Assembly: GCF_000281045.1 (NCBI RefSeq)
Contig: NW_008246074.1
Location: 1 to 25,675 of the forward strand
Reading direction: 5' to 3'
Length of the DNA stretch: 25,675 bases
Source of the DNA: Saprolegnia diclina VS20
Lineage: Eukaryota; Oomycota; Saprolegniomycetes; Saprolegniales; Saprolegniaceae
Shown here: piece after piece, positions 10,556-18,571 of the stretch
How the letters are laid out: every line of letters begins with the position of its first letter
Numbering within the stretch: the first letter of the stretch is position 1
Notes under the pieces: model-generated
Told to the model about the DNA's origin: nothing
The model's input: only the letters and a program-made list of their open reading frames with translations
The model's database searches: none
Made by a program: the position numbers and the translations under genes

Positions 10556-11818
10556 CTACTTGACGGAGATCGAGTCCGACATGACGGCGATGAGGTCTTC
10601 GGACGGAGCTTGGATCTCGTAAGCGCAATGGGCCGCAAGCGTCTTATGGTAGTTGCTCAGGAGCGTTGTCGCCGCCGTGTACGCGACGGGCGCCGGGGGG
10701 TCCATGGCGGCGCGCGACGCCGGAAAGCCATTGGCGGCAGCCACTGGCGCCGGCGCCTCGGCCCACGCAGCGACGATCTCGCCGCGCTTTTGGTTGGCCT
10801 GCTCGACTTCGAGCGGCTCGGGCACTTCGGAAATATCAATGAGCGCATGGGCCGTCTTGTCGACGATCGCGAGCCAGCGCTCGGCTTCGGTCAAGTGCTT
10901 CTGCGTCGCGCTCATCGACTGTGAGCTGTTGCGGTTCATGTCCGACTGGAGCTCGACGTTCTTCTCCATCTAACAATGTCGTGTGAGGATACCTTCGTCG
11001 TGGATGAGGATACCTCAAAAAAGTGCTGCAACGAGCGGTCGTCCGTGATCCCCGGGATCTGCAAGAGGCCGTCGAGGTACTGCTGCAAGCCAGCTTGACG
11101 CTTGGAGAGGAAGCTGGGATCAAAGCTACGAAATCATCGTCAGCTTGCGGCTCCATCGAGCCAACACAAAGAGGCGGCAAAATGAAGCGAGCGTCTCAGT
11201 CGATGGACGAGCCGGGACGCGCCAACGAGACGCGTACCGCGACCACGCGTGTTTGGGGCCACCGACGCTTGCAGCGCCAGGAAGATGCGATCGAGACACG
11301 GCCAGCTTGAGATAAGATCAAGCGATTTGACATTCCTCCGACACACAACAGCGTGTCGTCCTCATCCTTCGTATCCACATGGCCGGCCGCTGGACGTCTC
11401 GATCGCACCTTTCGCTGGCGGCGCACGCGGCGGCAAGAACACGGCGCGGCCACGATCGCACGCGCCTCGCGACGACGCCGTCCCTCTCCCCAGAGTGAAT
11501 AAATCATGGCGGGTCCCGGCCATCCAGCGTTTCATCCTTGACGCACCGCATCTGCCTATCGGCGCATGCAACGTACCGGCCAAACCATTGCTTCTCGGGC
11601 AGCCGCACGCGGAGCTCGCTCTGGAAGACGCTCTCGAGGCGGCAGTGGAGCTGGTCAAAGTCGCTAAAGCGGCGCGAAATGAGCCAGACGACGCCGCTGC
11701 AGCTGATCTAGGAGCGCAATGAGCGCGGTGAGCGCATCGGAGGCTCGCGAACCTGGACGATGAACTCGGTGTGGTCGCCGACCGTCTCGTTGCCCGTGAT
11801 GAGCGCGCTCACGTTCAT
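10556..11818 (-). CDS. PX domain protein (sorting-nexin-like)
   Basis: Four exons: 11818-11753, 11707-11577, 11125-11014, 10969-10556. Introns are 45, 451 and 44 nt and frames agree, giving 240 aa if the TAG at 10556 is the real end. The PX domain fills residues 1 to about 105: DHTEFIVQ, VVWLISRRFSDFDQLH (basic lipid-binding motif), the RLPEKQWFGR loop, then FDPSFLSKRQAGLQQYLDGL and the TDDRSLQHFFE end. This is a textbook PX order, which supports both splice junctions, including the long intron. The remaining 130 residues are mostly helical (Glu/Gln/Lys-rich with an Ala/Pro interruption), compatible with a short coiled coil but too short for a classical BAR dimer. Predicted role: membrane recruitment in endosomal sorting. 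The C-terminus may extend further (see the exon at 10132-10383). Confidence 0.8.
10970..11013 (-). other. 44-nt intron carrying a duplicated 5' splice site
   Basis: The intron of the PX gene begins with an 11-bp unit (TGAGGATACCT on the plus strand) present at 11005-11015 and again at 10984-10994, 21 bp apart. Each copy contains the same GT donor. Using the inner donor would add seven in-frame codons but leave only 23 nt of intron, too short to splice, so the outer donor is favoured. Confidence 0.6.
11126..11576 (-). other. Long intron of the PX gene
   Basis: 451 nt between donor GTACGT (at 11576) and acceptor TAG (at 11126), roughly ten times the usual intron length here. Splicing restores WFGR-FDPSFLSK, a conserved PX junction. 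The interior is GC-rich and has open frames on both strands, none with a recognisable domain. It may hold an inserted sequence or a nested transcript. Confidence 0.6.
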
Positions 11819-12381
11819 TTCGCTCGTCGCTCGCTCAGAACAAAGTGGGGCAAGTGGCGTTCTACGGATAAACATCCGGACAAGCGTAGTCGACTCATCG
11901 ACTCAGAATGGACTAATCGACTAATAAACTACATATAATCGACTGATCGACTAATCGACTACAACGTCGTACGACTTTGCCGTTGCAAATGCACGCAACG
12001 ATGAAAACTACGGACAGACCGTCAGCATTGCACCGAGCGGCAACGAGAACATGCGAGGAAGCGTGCGCGGTGGCCACCAGCCTGCCTGATGCCTCGCGCC
12101 ATGACGAAGGCGGCGCGCTTCGTCATACTTTTGCAGTGTCGTGGTAGGTTCGCGGTATTAGCAAGGCCTGGGTATTAGTAGTCTACTATACGTATATATT
12201 ATAAGACGGTGGGCACAAAGGCGCGAGCCCAGGAAATCACCTCGTGGCCTCGAGTGTCGATAGCTGCGGACCAGTTTATGCACGCACCAGTCGCACGCCA
12301 TCTGGCGCGATGTGCAAAGATGCGAACGAAATCCCACTTTCTCACTAAACTACGATCTGAGCGCATTCTCGCATTTGCAGC
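11819..12381. promoter_or_regulatory. Divergent promoter region (PX gene / stanniocalcin-like gene)
   Basis: 563 bases between two divergent start codons. It includes the TCGACT repeat cluster at 11890-11960 and an AT-rich patch with alternating TATA-like sequence at 12181-12205, about 180 bases before the stanniocalcin-like ATG. No coding sequence was recognised. Confidence 0.45.
11890..11960. repeat. TCGACT hexamer cluster with 8-bp spacing
   Basis: Six exact TCGACT hexamers start at 11890, 11898, 11917, 11939, 11947 and 11955. They fall into a pair and a triplet with 8-bp periodicity (consensus TCGACTNA). The cluster lies just upstream of the PX start codon in the shared promoter region. 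It could be a binding-site array or a degenerate microsatellite. Confidence 0.6.
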
Positions 12382-12966
12382 ATGCAGCTCTTCCAGTCCT
12401 TACTCCTTCTCGTCGTTGCGTCTGTGGCGGCACTCTCGCCCGCGTACAATGCGACACCGGCGCTACTGCCCGCGTGTACCGAGCCCGCGCCGCAGTCGTG
12501 TGCGTTCTACAACGCGTGTCTTGAGGTCGCCCACCCGTGCGGCGCGCAAGGCTACGCGCTTGGCTTTGGCGAGTTTTACTGCAACAAGTTTGCGGCCTAC
12601 AAGGACAAGTTTACGGCAAACGGCCAGCAGTGGATGTACAACACGATGACGTGCCTCCAGAAGAAGCTCGGCGTCGCGCTCAAGGACCCAACGATGACTT
12701 GCGACGCGATCAAGACGTTTGCGTTCGACTCGCACCCCGAGTGCTACACCAACAACGGCGGCCCGAGCGTGTGCGAGCTGAGCCCGCTCAAGGACTGGAC
12801 CACGGTGCTCCGCGTCGTCGGCCTCAAGACGCTCTTCAAGCTCGACACGATCAAGAACGGTGCGTCGACGGGCCTTGTGTGTATGCACCAGCTCCTCTCG
12901 TGGGCCAAGAAGCTTCCGTCGACGACCGACGACCCCATGGAGCCCAACTTGGACTGGAATTTGTAA
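12382..12966 (+). CDS. Secreted stanniocalcin-like cysteine-rich protein
   Basis: Intronless, 194 aa, ATG at 12382, TAA at 12964. Residues 1-18 are a classical signal peptide. The mature part has exactly ten cysteines (32, 40, 46, 53, 67, 91, 107, 121, 131, 167) and NAT as a possible N-glycan site near 23. In vertebrate stanniocalcin-1 the ten intrachain cysteines follow gaps of 9-5-6-9-24-16-14-7-35; here they are 8-6-7-14-24-16-14-10-36. Shared local features include an aromatic segment after the fifth Cys, a GQ in the 24-residue loop (residues 81-82), an ECY triplet at the eighth Cys, and a hydrophobic VV soon after the ninth. The eleventh, dimer-forming Cys of vertebrates is absent. Vertebrate stanniocalcins are secreted regulators of calcium/phosphate handling; the role in a protist is unknown. 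An elicitin was considered, but elicitins have six Cys in another pattern. Confidence 0.75.
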   Translation: MQLFQSLLLLVVASVAALSPAYNATPALLPACTEPAPQSCAFYNACLEVAHPCGAQGYALGFGEFYCNKFAAYKDKFTANGQQWMYNTMTCLQKKLGVALKDPTMTCDAIKTFAFDSHPECYTNNGGPSVCELSPLKDWTTVLRVVGLKTLFKLDTIKNGASTGLVCMHQLLSWAKKLPSTTDDPMEPNLDWNL

Positions 12967-13224
12967 ACGAACTTTTCCAATTCATGACATTTACCTTCTA
13001 CAAAGATGCCACTGTTTTCGGGTGGACACCTTGTCTGCAATTTTGCGAAAAGGTGCCGCATCAATACAAGCATATACTACCACGATATTATGCTCGGAAC
13101 CCAGCATTCGTTCTTTTCGTAGTACATCGGCTCGCACATCGACAGCTACCATTCAGCCTGATTCAGCGTGGTTGGTCGTATTCCAAGCGCAAACGCCCGC
13201 CGAGCTGCCACGTCATATGAAACC
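12967..13224. other. 3' flank of the stanniocalcin-like gene up to the gap
   Basis: 258 bases with no coding signal. The final 36 bases before the gap are one arm of an inverted repeat whose partner lies at 15229-15264. Confidence 0.5.
13189..13224 (+). repeat. 36-bp inverted repeat, left arm (abuts the gap)
   Basis: Begins GCAAACGCCCGCCGAGCTGC and runs to the last called base before the N run. Its exact reverse complement is at 15229-15264. Similarity on the outer side is lost within a few bases. Because the gap begins exactly here, the repeat probably continues into unassembled sequence. Confidence 0.75.
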
Positions 13225-14212
13225 NNNNNNNNNNNNNNNNNNNNNNNNNNNNNNNNNNNNNNNNNNNNNNNNNNNNNNNNNNNNNNNNNNNNNNNNNNNN
13301 NNNNNNNNNNNNNNNNNNNNNNNNNNNNNNNNNNNNNNNNNNNNNNNNNNNNNNNNNNNNNNNNNNNNNNNNNNNNNNNNNNNNNNNNNNNNNNNNNNNN
13401 NNNNNNNNNNNNNNNNNNNNNNNNNNNNNNNNNNNNNNNNNNNNNNNNNNNNNNNNNNNNNNNNNNNNNNNNNNNNNNNNNNNNNNNNNNNNNNNNNNNN
13501 NNNNNNNNNNNNNNNNNNNNNNNNNNNNNNNNNNNNNNNNNNNNNNNNNNNNNNNNNNNNNNNNNNNNNNNNNNNNNNNNNNNNNNNNNNNNNNNNNNNN
13601 NNNNNNNNNNNNNNNNNNNNNNNNNNNNNNNNNNNNNNNNNNNNNNNNNNNNNNNNNNNNNNNNNNNNNNNNNNNNNNNNNNNNNNNNNNNNNNNNNNNN
13701 NNNNNNNNNNNNNNNNNNNNNNNNNNNNNNNNNNNNNNNNNNNNNNNNNNNNNNNNNNNNNNNNNNNNNNNNNNNNNNNNNNNNNNNNNNNNNNNNNNNN
13801 NNNNNNNNNNNNNNNNNNNNNNNNNNNNNNNNNNNNNNNNNNNNNNNNNNNNNNNNNNNNNNNNNNNNNNNNNNNNNNNNNNNNNNNNNNNNNNNNNNNN
13901 NNNNNNNNNNNNNNNNNNNNNNNNNNNNNNNNNNNNNNNNNNNNNNNNNNNNNNNNNNNNNNNNNNNNNNNNNNNNNNNNNNNNNNNNNNNNNNNNNNNN
14001 NNNNNNNNNNNNNNNNNNNNNNNNNNNNNNNNNNNNNNNNNNNNNNNNNNNNNNNNNNNNNNNNNNNNNNNNNNNNNNNNNNNNNNNNNNNNNNNNNNNN
14101 NNNNNNNNNNNNNNNNNNNNNNNNNNNNNNNNNNNNNNNNNNNNNNNNNNNNNNNNNNNNNNNNNNNNNNNNNNNNNNNNNNNNNNNNNNNNNNNNNNNN
14201 NNNNNNNNNNNN
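13225..14212. other. Assembly gap (988 N)
   Basis: A run of 988 undetermined bases. Open frames that span it are artefacts. The left edge sits in a sequence repeated in inverted orientation about 2 kb downstream, which would explain why assembly failed here. Confidence 0.99.
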
Positions 14213-14350
14213 ATTTCACTCGACCAAAGACTCGAAAAAGCTATGGACTGTCTAGAACAGACATATAGATCGTCCATTCGCTTGCGCTACCACCTTTCAG
14301 CAAGGCTTCTATGCCCACTCTCGCATTCGCCCCGCGTCCGCCACTCGACC

Positions 14351-15040
14351 ATGCACTCGATCTCGATTCTCCTTGTCTCGCTCTGCCTCGCGGCGACGTC
14401 TGCCCAACCCATTTCGGCCATTGGGTATCCGGGCAACCTCTTCTTCGCCCAGGTGCAAACGGACGCGGTCGCCAAGGCCAACGCGCTCCAGCGCGCTAGC
14501 AGCAACTTTGCCAACCACGCCGATAGCAACAGCGGCAACGTCGGCGTCGCCAAGTCGTTCATTGTGGACAGCAACCATGCCAACCAAGAGGCCAACGACC
14601 GCGGCTACCAGGATGCAACGGCCAAGAACAATGCGCTCCAGAAGAACAACGCAGCCACGAGCGCCAACGGCGCAGTGCTCTCACCGTGGGTGCGCCATCT
14701 TCGCGGCAACTGCATTGGCGATAGCTGCGGCGGCGGCTGCTTTGGCAACGGCTGCGGTGGTCGCGCTGTGCCGTCGGCCTTGTCTGCTGCCAACAAACAC
14801 GCCGACGCGCTCAACAAGGGCGACTCGTACAACGAAGCCAACCAAGGTCGCGCCTCGGACGCTCGCCAGCACGCCGATACGCAGTACATTGAAAAGTCGG
14901 ACATCAACAAGAAGGGCTATGCGAACGCCAACGCCAAATCGGAGGCGAACGCCCACGCGCTCTCCAAGAGCAACTTTTTCGCCGCGCAAAACGCCGACCA
15001 AAGCCAAGTCGTCGTCGAAAACCCGGGTCTCTTTCGCTAA
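14351..15040 (+). CDS. Secreted Asn/Ala-rich protein with internal duplication and Gly/Cys core
   Basis: 229 aa, ATG at 14351, TAA at 15038. Residues 1-18 are a signal peptide. The mature chain has two similar Asn/Ala/Lys-rich arms, at about 39-100 and 146-208, each with an NALxxxSxF/ADALxKGDS-type start and a RGYQDATAKNNALQKNN / KKGYANANAKSEANAHALSKSN end. Between them is a compact core (119-137) with four Cys and many Gly, preceded by RHLR (115-118). The arms look helical with Ala/Asn stripes. I recognise no family. It resembles repetitive structural or adhesive secreted proteins; a wall, matrix or effector role is speculation. RHLR is far from the signal peptide and Saprolegniales do not generally use RxLR effectors. 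Start choice is firm because it sits at the signal peptide. Upstream context is hidden by the gap. Confidence 0.85.
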   Translation: MHSISILLVSLCLAATSAQPISAIGYPGNLFFAQVQTDAVAKANALQRASSNFANHADSNSGNVGVAKSFIVDSNHANQEANDRGYQDATAKNNALQKNNAATSANGAVLSPWVRHLRGNCIGDSCGGGCFGNGCGGRAVPSALSAANKHADALNKGDSYNEANQGRASDARQHADTQYIEKSDINKKGYANANAKSEANAHALSKSNFFAAQNADQSQVVVENPGLFR

Positions 15041-15489
15041 CCGTCTTGGTTGTGGCCGCAGCAGCGTTCTGACGAGCATTTAGTCGACCTACTACTCGAG
15101 TCTCATAAATTGATTTCTACTTGATAGTTAAGTGCACAAATGGTCGCATCAAAGGATCTTTGTCGTATTGACTACTACTGTAGTAGCAGACACGTATCGA
15201 GCTGTGTCGGGTGAGAGACCCCGTTGGCGGTTTCATATGACGTGGCAGCTCGGCGGGCGTTTGCTCGCCGCTGGTCTGGTGGGGGGATAGTATTGGCTCT
15301 ATTCGCAGCTTTGGACACCCAAGTGAGCGGTCAGGAGTGAATCCCTTCAACATGGTGCCACTGCTGCCAAGCTCTCCTTTCTGTGCAGTCTCTATCAATC
15401 GATATATACACCGGTACCAACTAGATGCGATGGGATGTAAGACATGTTTACTCGACTTTTAGTCAATACACTCGCACGAGCGTCGACAA
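15041..15489. other. Convergent intergenic region with repeat arm
   Basis: Between the stop codons of the Asn/Ala-rich protein gene (+) and the B-box-PDZ-GTPase gene (-). It includes the right arm of the 36-bp inverted repeat at 15229-15264. A minus-strand frame at 15117-15398 shares ten residues with the frame left of the gap only because of that repeat. No gene is called. Confidence 0.5.
15229..15264 (-). repeat. 36-bp inverted repeat, right arm
   Basis: Exact reverse complement of 13189-13224, about 2.0 kb away, flanking the gap and the Asn/Ala-rich gene. Sequence outside the 36 bp diverges on the gap-distal side of the left arm, so this is a bounded shared segment. It could be terminal repeats of a mobile element or two copies of a short dispersed repeat. 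Confidence 0.75.
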
Positions 15490-18400
15490 TTACGCTGGTA
15501 GCAAACCGAGATCGGTAAAGAACGGCTTGCACTGCGCACACACACCGAGCTGGTACGGCGCCAAGTAGAGCAGCTCAATGCGCGAGTGCAGCTGCAAAAG
15601 ACGCTCCTTCATCGTGGTCGCGACGGTCGCCTTGGCGTCACAGCCTTTGAAGCACCGCGTGCACGGAATGTGCCCGAGCGCGTTCTCCGAAAACACCTTG
15701 AAGTCAAGCATGAGCGCGCCGCGGTAGCTCGTAAGGAGCCGCAAGAGCAGTTCATCGGTCTACACGTACACCTATAAATTGCAGTAGCACTGGCTCAAGA
15801 CGATACCTGGTCCATCGACGTTGTGTGTTGCACGTCGCCAGCAAACAAGTGTGCCAGCACGCCATGCACAAAAGTGTCTTCCCAGTAGACAGCATCAAAG
15901 TACGACGCGGGCAGTGTCGGCGCTTCAAATGCGCCTTCCCACACCAAGTGGCGGCCACCGTCAAGCTCGCTGAGCCAGCGGTCCCAGCGCCCGCCGGACC
16001 GGGGCACCTTGACCGCGGTGCGGTGGCAGCTCTTGGCGCCAACATGGAACATGCGGTGCTGGCCGCAACGGTGGCCCTCGGCCATCGGACACGACGCGAC
16101 GCACGGCAAGAAGCGCTGGACGCTCTTGAGCAGAAGCGACAGACTCTTCTTGGCCTGCGCCGAGACCTATAGATCATTTCTTATGTCAAACTATACACAC
16201 GTCCCGTGCACCGTCTCTTTGGTCAATATGGACGCGTGCGCTTTGCGTCGCATGTTGAAGGCGATCATGCGCTGGAAGAGCTCGAGCGTAAACTCAATGC
16301 AGAGCCGGTACCAGTCGGCGTCGCGCCGCGGGAAGCGCTCGTAGACACGCACAAAGGTGGCCGTCGTACGTCATCCCTGTCGTCAAGGAATGCTGTGGAT
16401 TTTTGAAAATATAGTGTATATCCAAGGAAAAGAAGGAAAAGGATATATGCGATCGACGTCGCGGTCGCCCGTCGAGAGCAGGTCGTTGAGAAGCGTCGCG
16501 AACGATACGGGCTGCTCGTTCGCGACTTGGGTCACGATCGAGCGGAGGAGGAAGAACCAGCCGCGCTCGCCGACGCTAATGTCGGTTCGCATCGCCTTTT
16601 GCTTGGCGCTCATGTCGCTCAAGATTTGCTAGGACACTTGTCGACTAGAAACTCAACCAAAGACAAGCGTACGTGGATCGCGACGAGCTGCTGGTCGAGG
16701 ATCTCGTCGCCGTTGTACCACTTGCCGCGGATGTTTTGGCGAATGTCGCCCCGCGGCACGCGCACGCACTTGACGTCCGCAAAGTACTCGAGAAAACCTT
16801 TGGCTTCTAGAAATGCTAGAAATAAAGCCAAGCGGCAAACGAACGAGGTACCGGAATTGAGGAGGTCGGCCGACCGAAAGGTGATCGCGACGGGGCGGGA
16901 CGCGGTCTCCAGGAGTTCTTGGACCTTGTTCAAACCGAGAAGCTCGGTGGAGACGCCGCCAATCGCGACGAGCAGGTCGTGGAGGTGAATGTTGCCACTC
17001 TTTGCGGCCACGCCGTCGGCTGCCAGCGCTTCGACCGCGGGAAAGCTGGCGACGTCGAGATTGTTGTTGCTGTTTGAAGCCAGATGGAGGTCGAGCCCGA
17101 CCGGGCCTGTCTCGGCTAACACGACGTCGTACTCGTCGTAAATGTGCGCCTGCATAAACTCGGCGGTCGTTGCCTCGACGCTAAAGTTGGCGGTCAAGCT
17201 GCACTTGTTGTGCACGATGAGCATCGACGGGCGGCACATGGTCTCGGAGATGCCGACGTTGGCCTTGATCGCAAAGTCCCGGCAGCGTGTAAAGTAGTCC
17301 TTATTGACTAGACTCGTATCTCCCACGAGCACGATCACGTCGCTGAGCAAGTAGGCGATTTTTGGAAAGTACTTTTGGACCGCCATGTGCCGTTGCTTGG
17401 TCTCGGCCTTGCTCGAGTGAAAGAGGTGTTTGGTGCGCAACACCTACACAGTCGATTTGAAAGAATATCAATCTATCAATCTATCGATGCATTGCAGATG
17501 GTATAGTACCATGTTCATAAATGGTGTGAGTCCGTTCTCGCCTTCAAAATCGATGACGTTGGCGCGCTCGTTGGGCACGACGCACGTCGACGAGTACATG
17601 TTGGCGTTGGCCGTCGTGCTGCACATCTTGTCTTCGTCAAAGCAAAACGGCCGACTAGACACCATAATATTGTCTATAAAAATGAGAAAAATAGAAAGAC
17701 AAACATTTCGTGGTCGCCCATGAGCGCGCGAATCAAAAACGACTTGCCCGCGGTCGTGTTGCCCAAAAATGAAATCACGGGCACCTTGGCGTCCGAGACG
17801 GCCGCATCCTCAAACATCAGATCCAGGTTGGCGTCGTTGGGCTGCAGCTGGTAATGGCCGGACGTTGTTTGCTGCAGCGCAATGATTTCCTTGCTGCGCT
17901 CTTGGGCGGCTTGGTCCCGCGCCACGTTGAGCTTGAGCCACGCATGCAACAGCGCGCCTACCACTCGGTACACGTCATGACATGGTATACGCGCGCGTAC
18001 TGGGTGTGTCGTGGCCGCGCACGACCAGCAGCTTGACGGTCAAAGGCTCGCGATGCAGCAAGTGCAGGAGCTGGGCAAACACCACGTTGTGGACAGGTCG
18101 GCCTTGGAGGCGCACGATGGCGTCGCCAACCGCGAGCGCGGACGCCTACTCGCACCATAAATTGTTGTCCTGAAAGTGCTGATGACGGACATCTTTTTCG
18201 CGCGAAATGCGCTGCACGACAAAGACGCCGTCGACTTGGCCAATGTCGATGCCCAATGTGCCGTCGGGCAGCTTGGGCAAAACGACTTCGAGCTCCTCAA
18301 AGTCCGGAATGTCGTACGCCGTCGGGTGCCACGTCGCGGGTTCGGGCGCAGCGCTCGTCGTCTCGGTGTCGGCGAGCGGTCGCACATGGTGGTAGCGCCG

Positions 18401-18571
18401 CTTCTTGAGCGAATGCAGTAGGAGCGAGCACCCGTGGCAGAGCTTCGTCTCGCCGTTCGTACTGCTGTTGTTGTTGTTGCTGTCGTCGGGCTCGTGGCAC
18501 TCGGCGCACGCGAGCGTCGCGGGCTGGTCGTCGCACTCGCTACAGACGACAGCGTGGCCTTTCGCGCTCAT
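15490..18571 (-). CDS. B-box zinc finger / PDZ / P-loop GTPase fusion protein
   Basis: ATG at 18571, stop at 15490. Exons: 18571-18191, 18145-18001, 17957-17705, 17654-17510, 17443-16852, 16806-16673, 16628-16458, an exon ending at 16212 whose start is unclear, 16166-15807, 15759-15490; about 865 aa. Introns are 43-66 nt where resolved. A B-box-like zinc site (C10, C13, C22, C25, C45, C48, H53, H61/H62) comes first. A PDZ domain follows at about 95-172, with LGIDIGQ as carboxylate loop, GVFVVQRIS and ALAVGDAIVRLQGRPV. The GTPase has Walker A GNTTAGKS (241-248), DxxG as VIDFEG, and a probable G4 in LIVHNKC. The C-terminal third is helical, with a Cys/His cluster (CPMAEGHRCGQHRMFH) and a CxxC...CxxC end. 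It resembles large dynamin/GBP-type GTPases but I cannot assign a family. Scaffolding plus nucleotide-gated membrane or immune-like function is inference. The reading frame is broken near 16361-16457. Confidence 0.75.
16807..16851 (-). other. Frame-neutral 45-nt probable intron in the GTPase gene
   Basis: Flanked by donor GTACCT and acceptor CTAG, exactly 45 nt and free of stop codons, so both spliced and retained forms keep frame. Removal joins SADLLNS to EAKGFLEYF; retention inserts a hydrophobic 15-residue segment. Length and signals match neighbouring introns, so splicing is favoured. Confidence 0.6.

Noticed and set aside
12382-12966. Elicitin family assignment for the secreted Cys-rich protein
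   Set aside because: Elicitins have six cysteines in a different spacing; ten cysteines here follow the stanniocalcin pattern.
14693-14704. RHLR as an RxLR host-translocation motif in the Asn/Ala-rich protein
   Set aside because: It lies about 97 residues after the signal peptide, lacks a downstream EER, and RxLR effectors are not typical of this group.
12860-15040. Very long frames spanning the N run (both strands)
   Set aside because: Artefact of undetermined bases translated as X; the only real content is the gene at 14351-15040.
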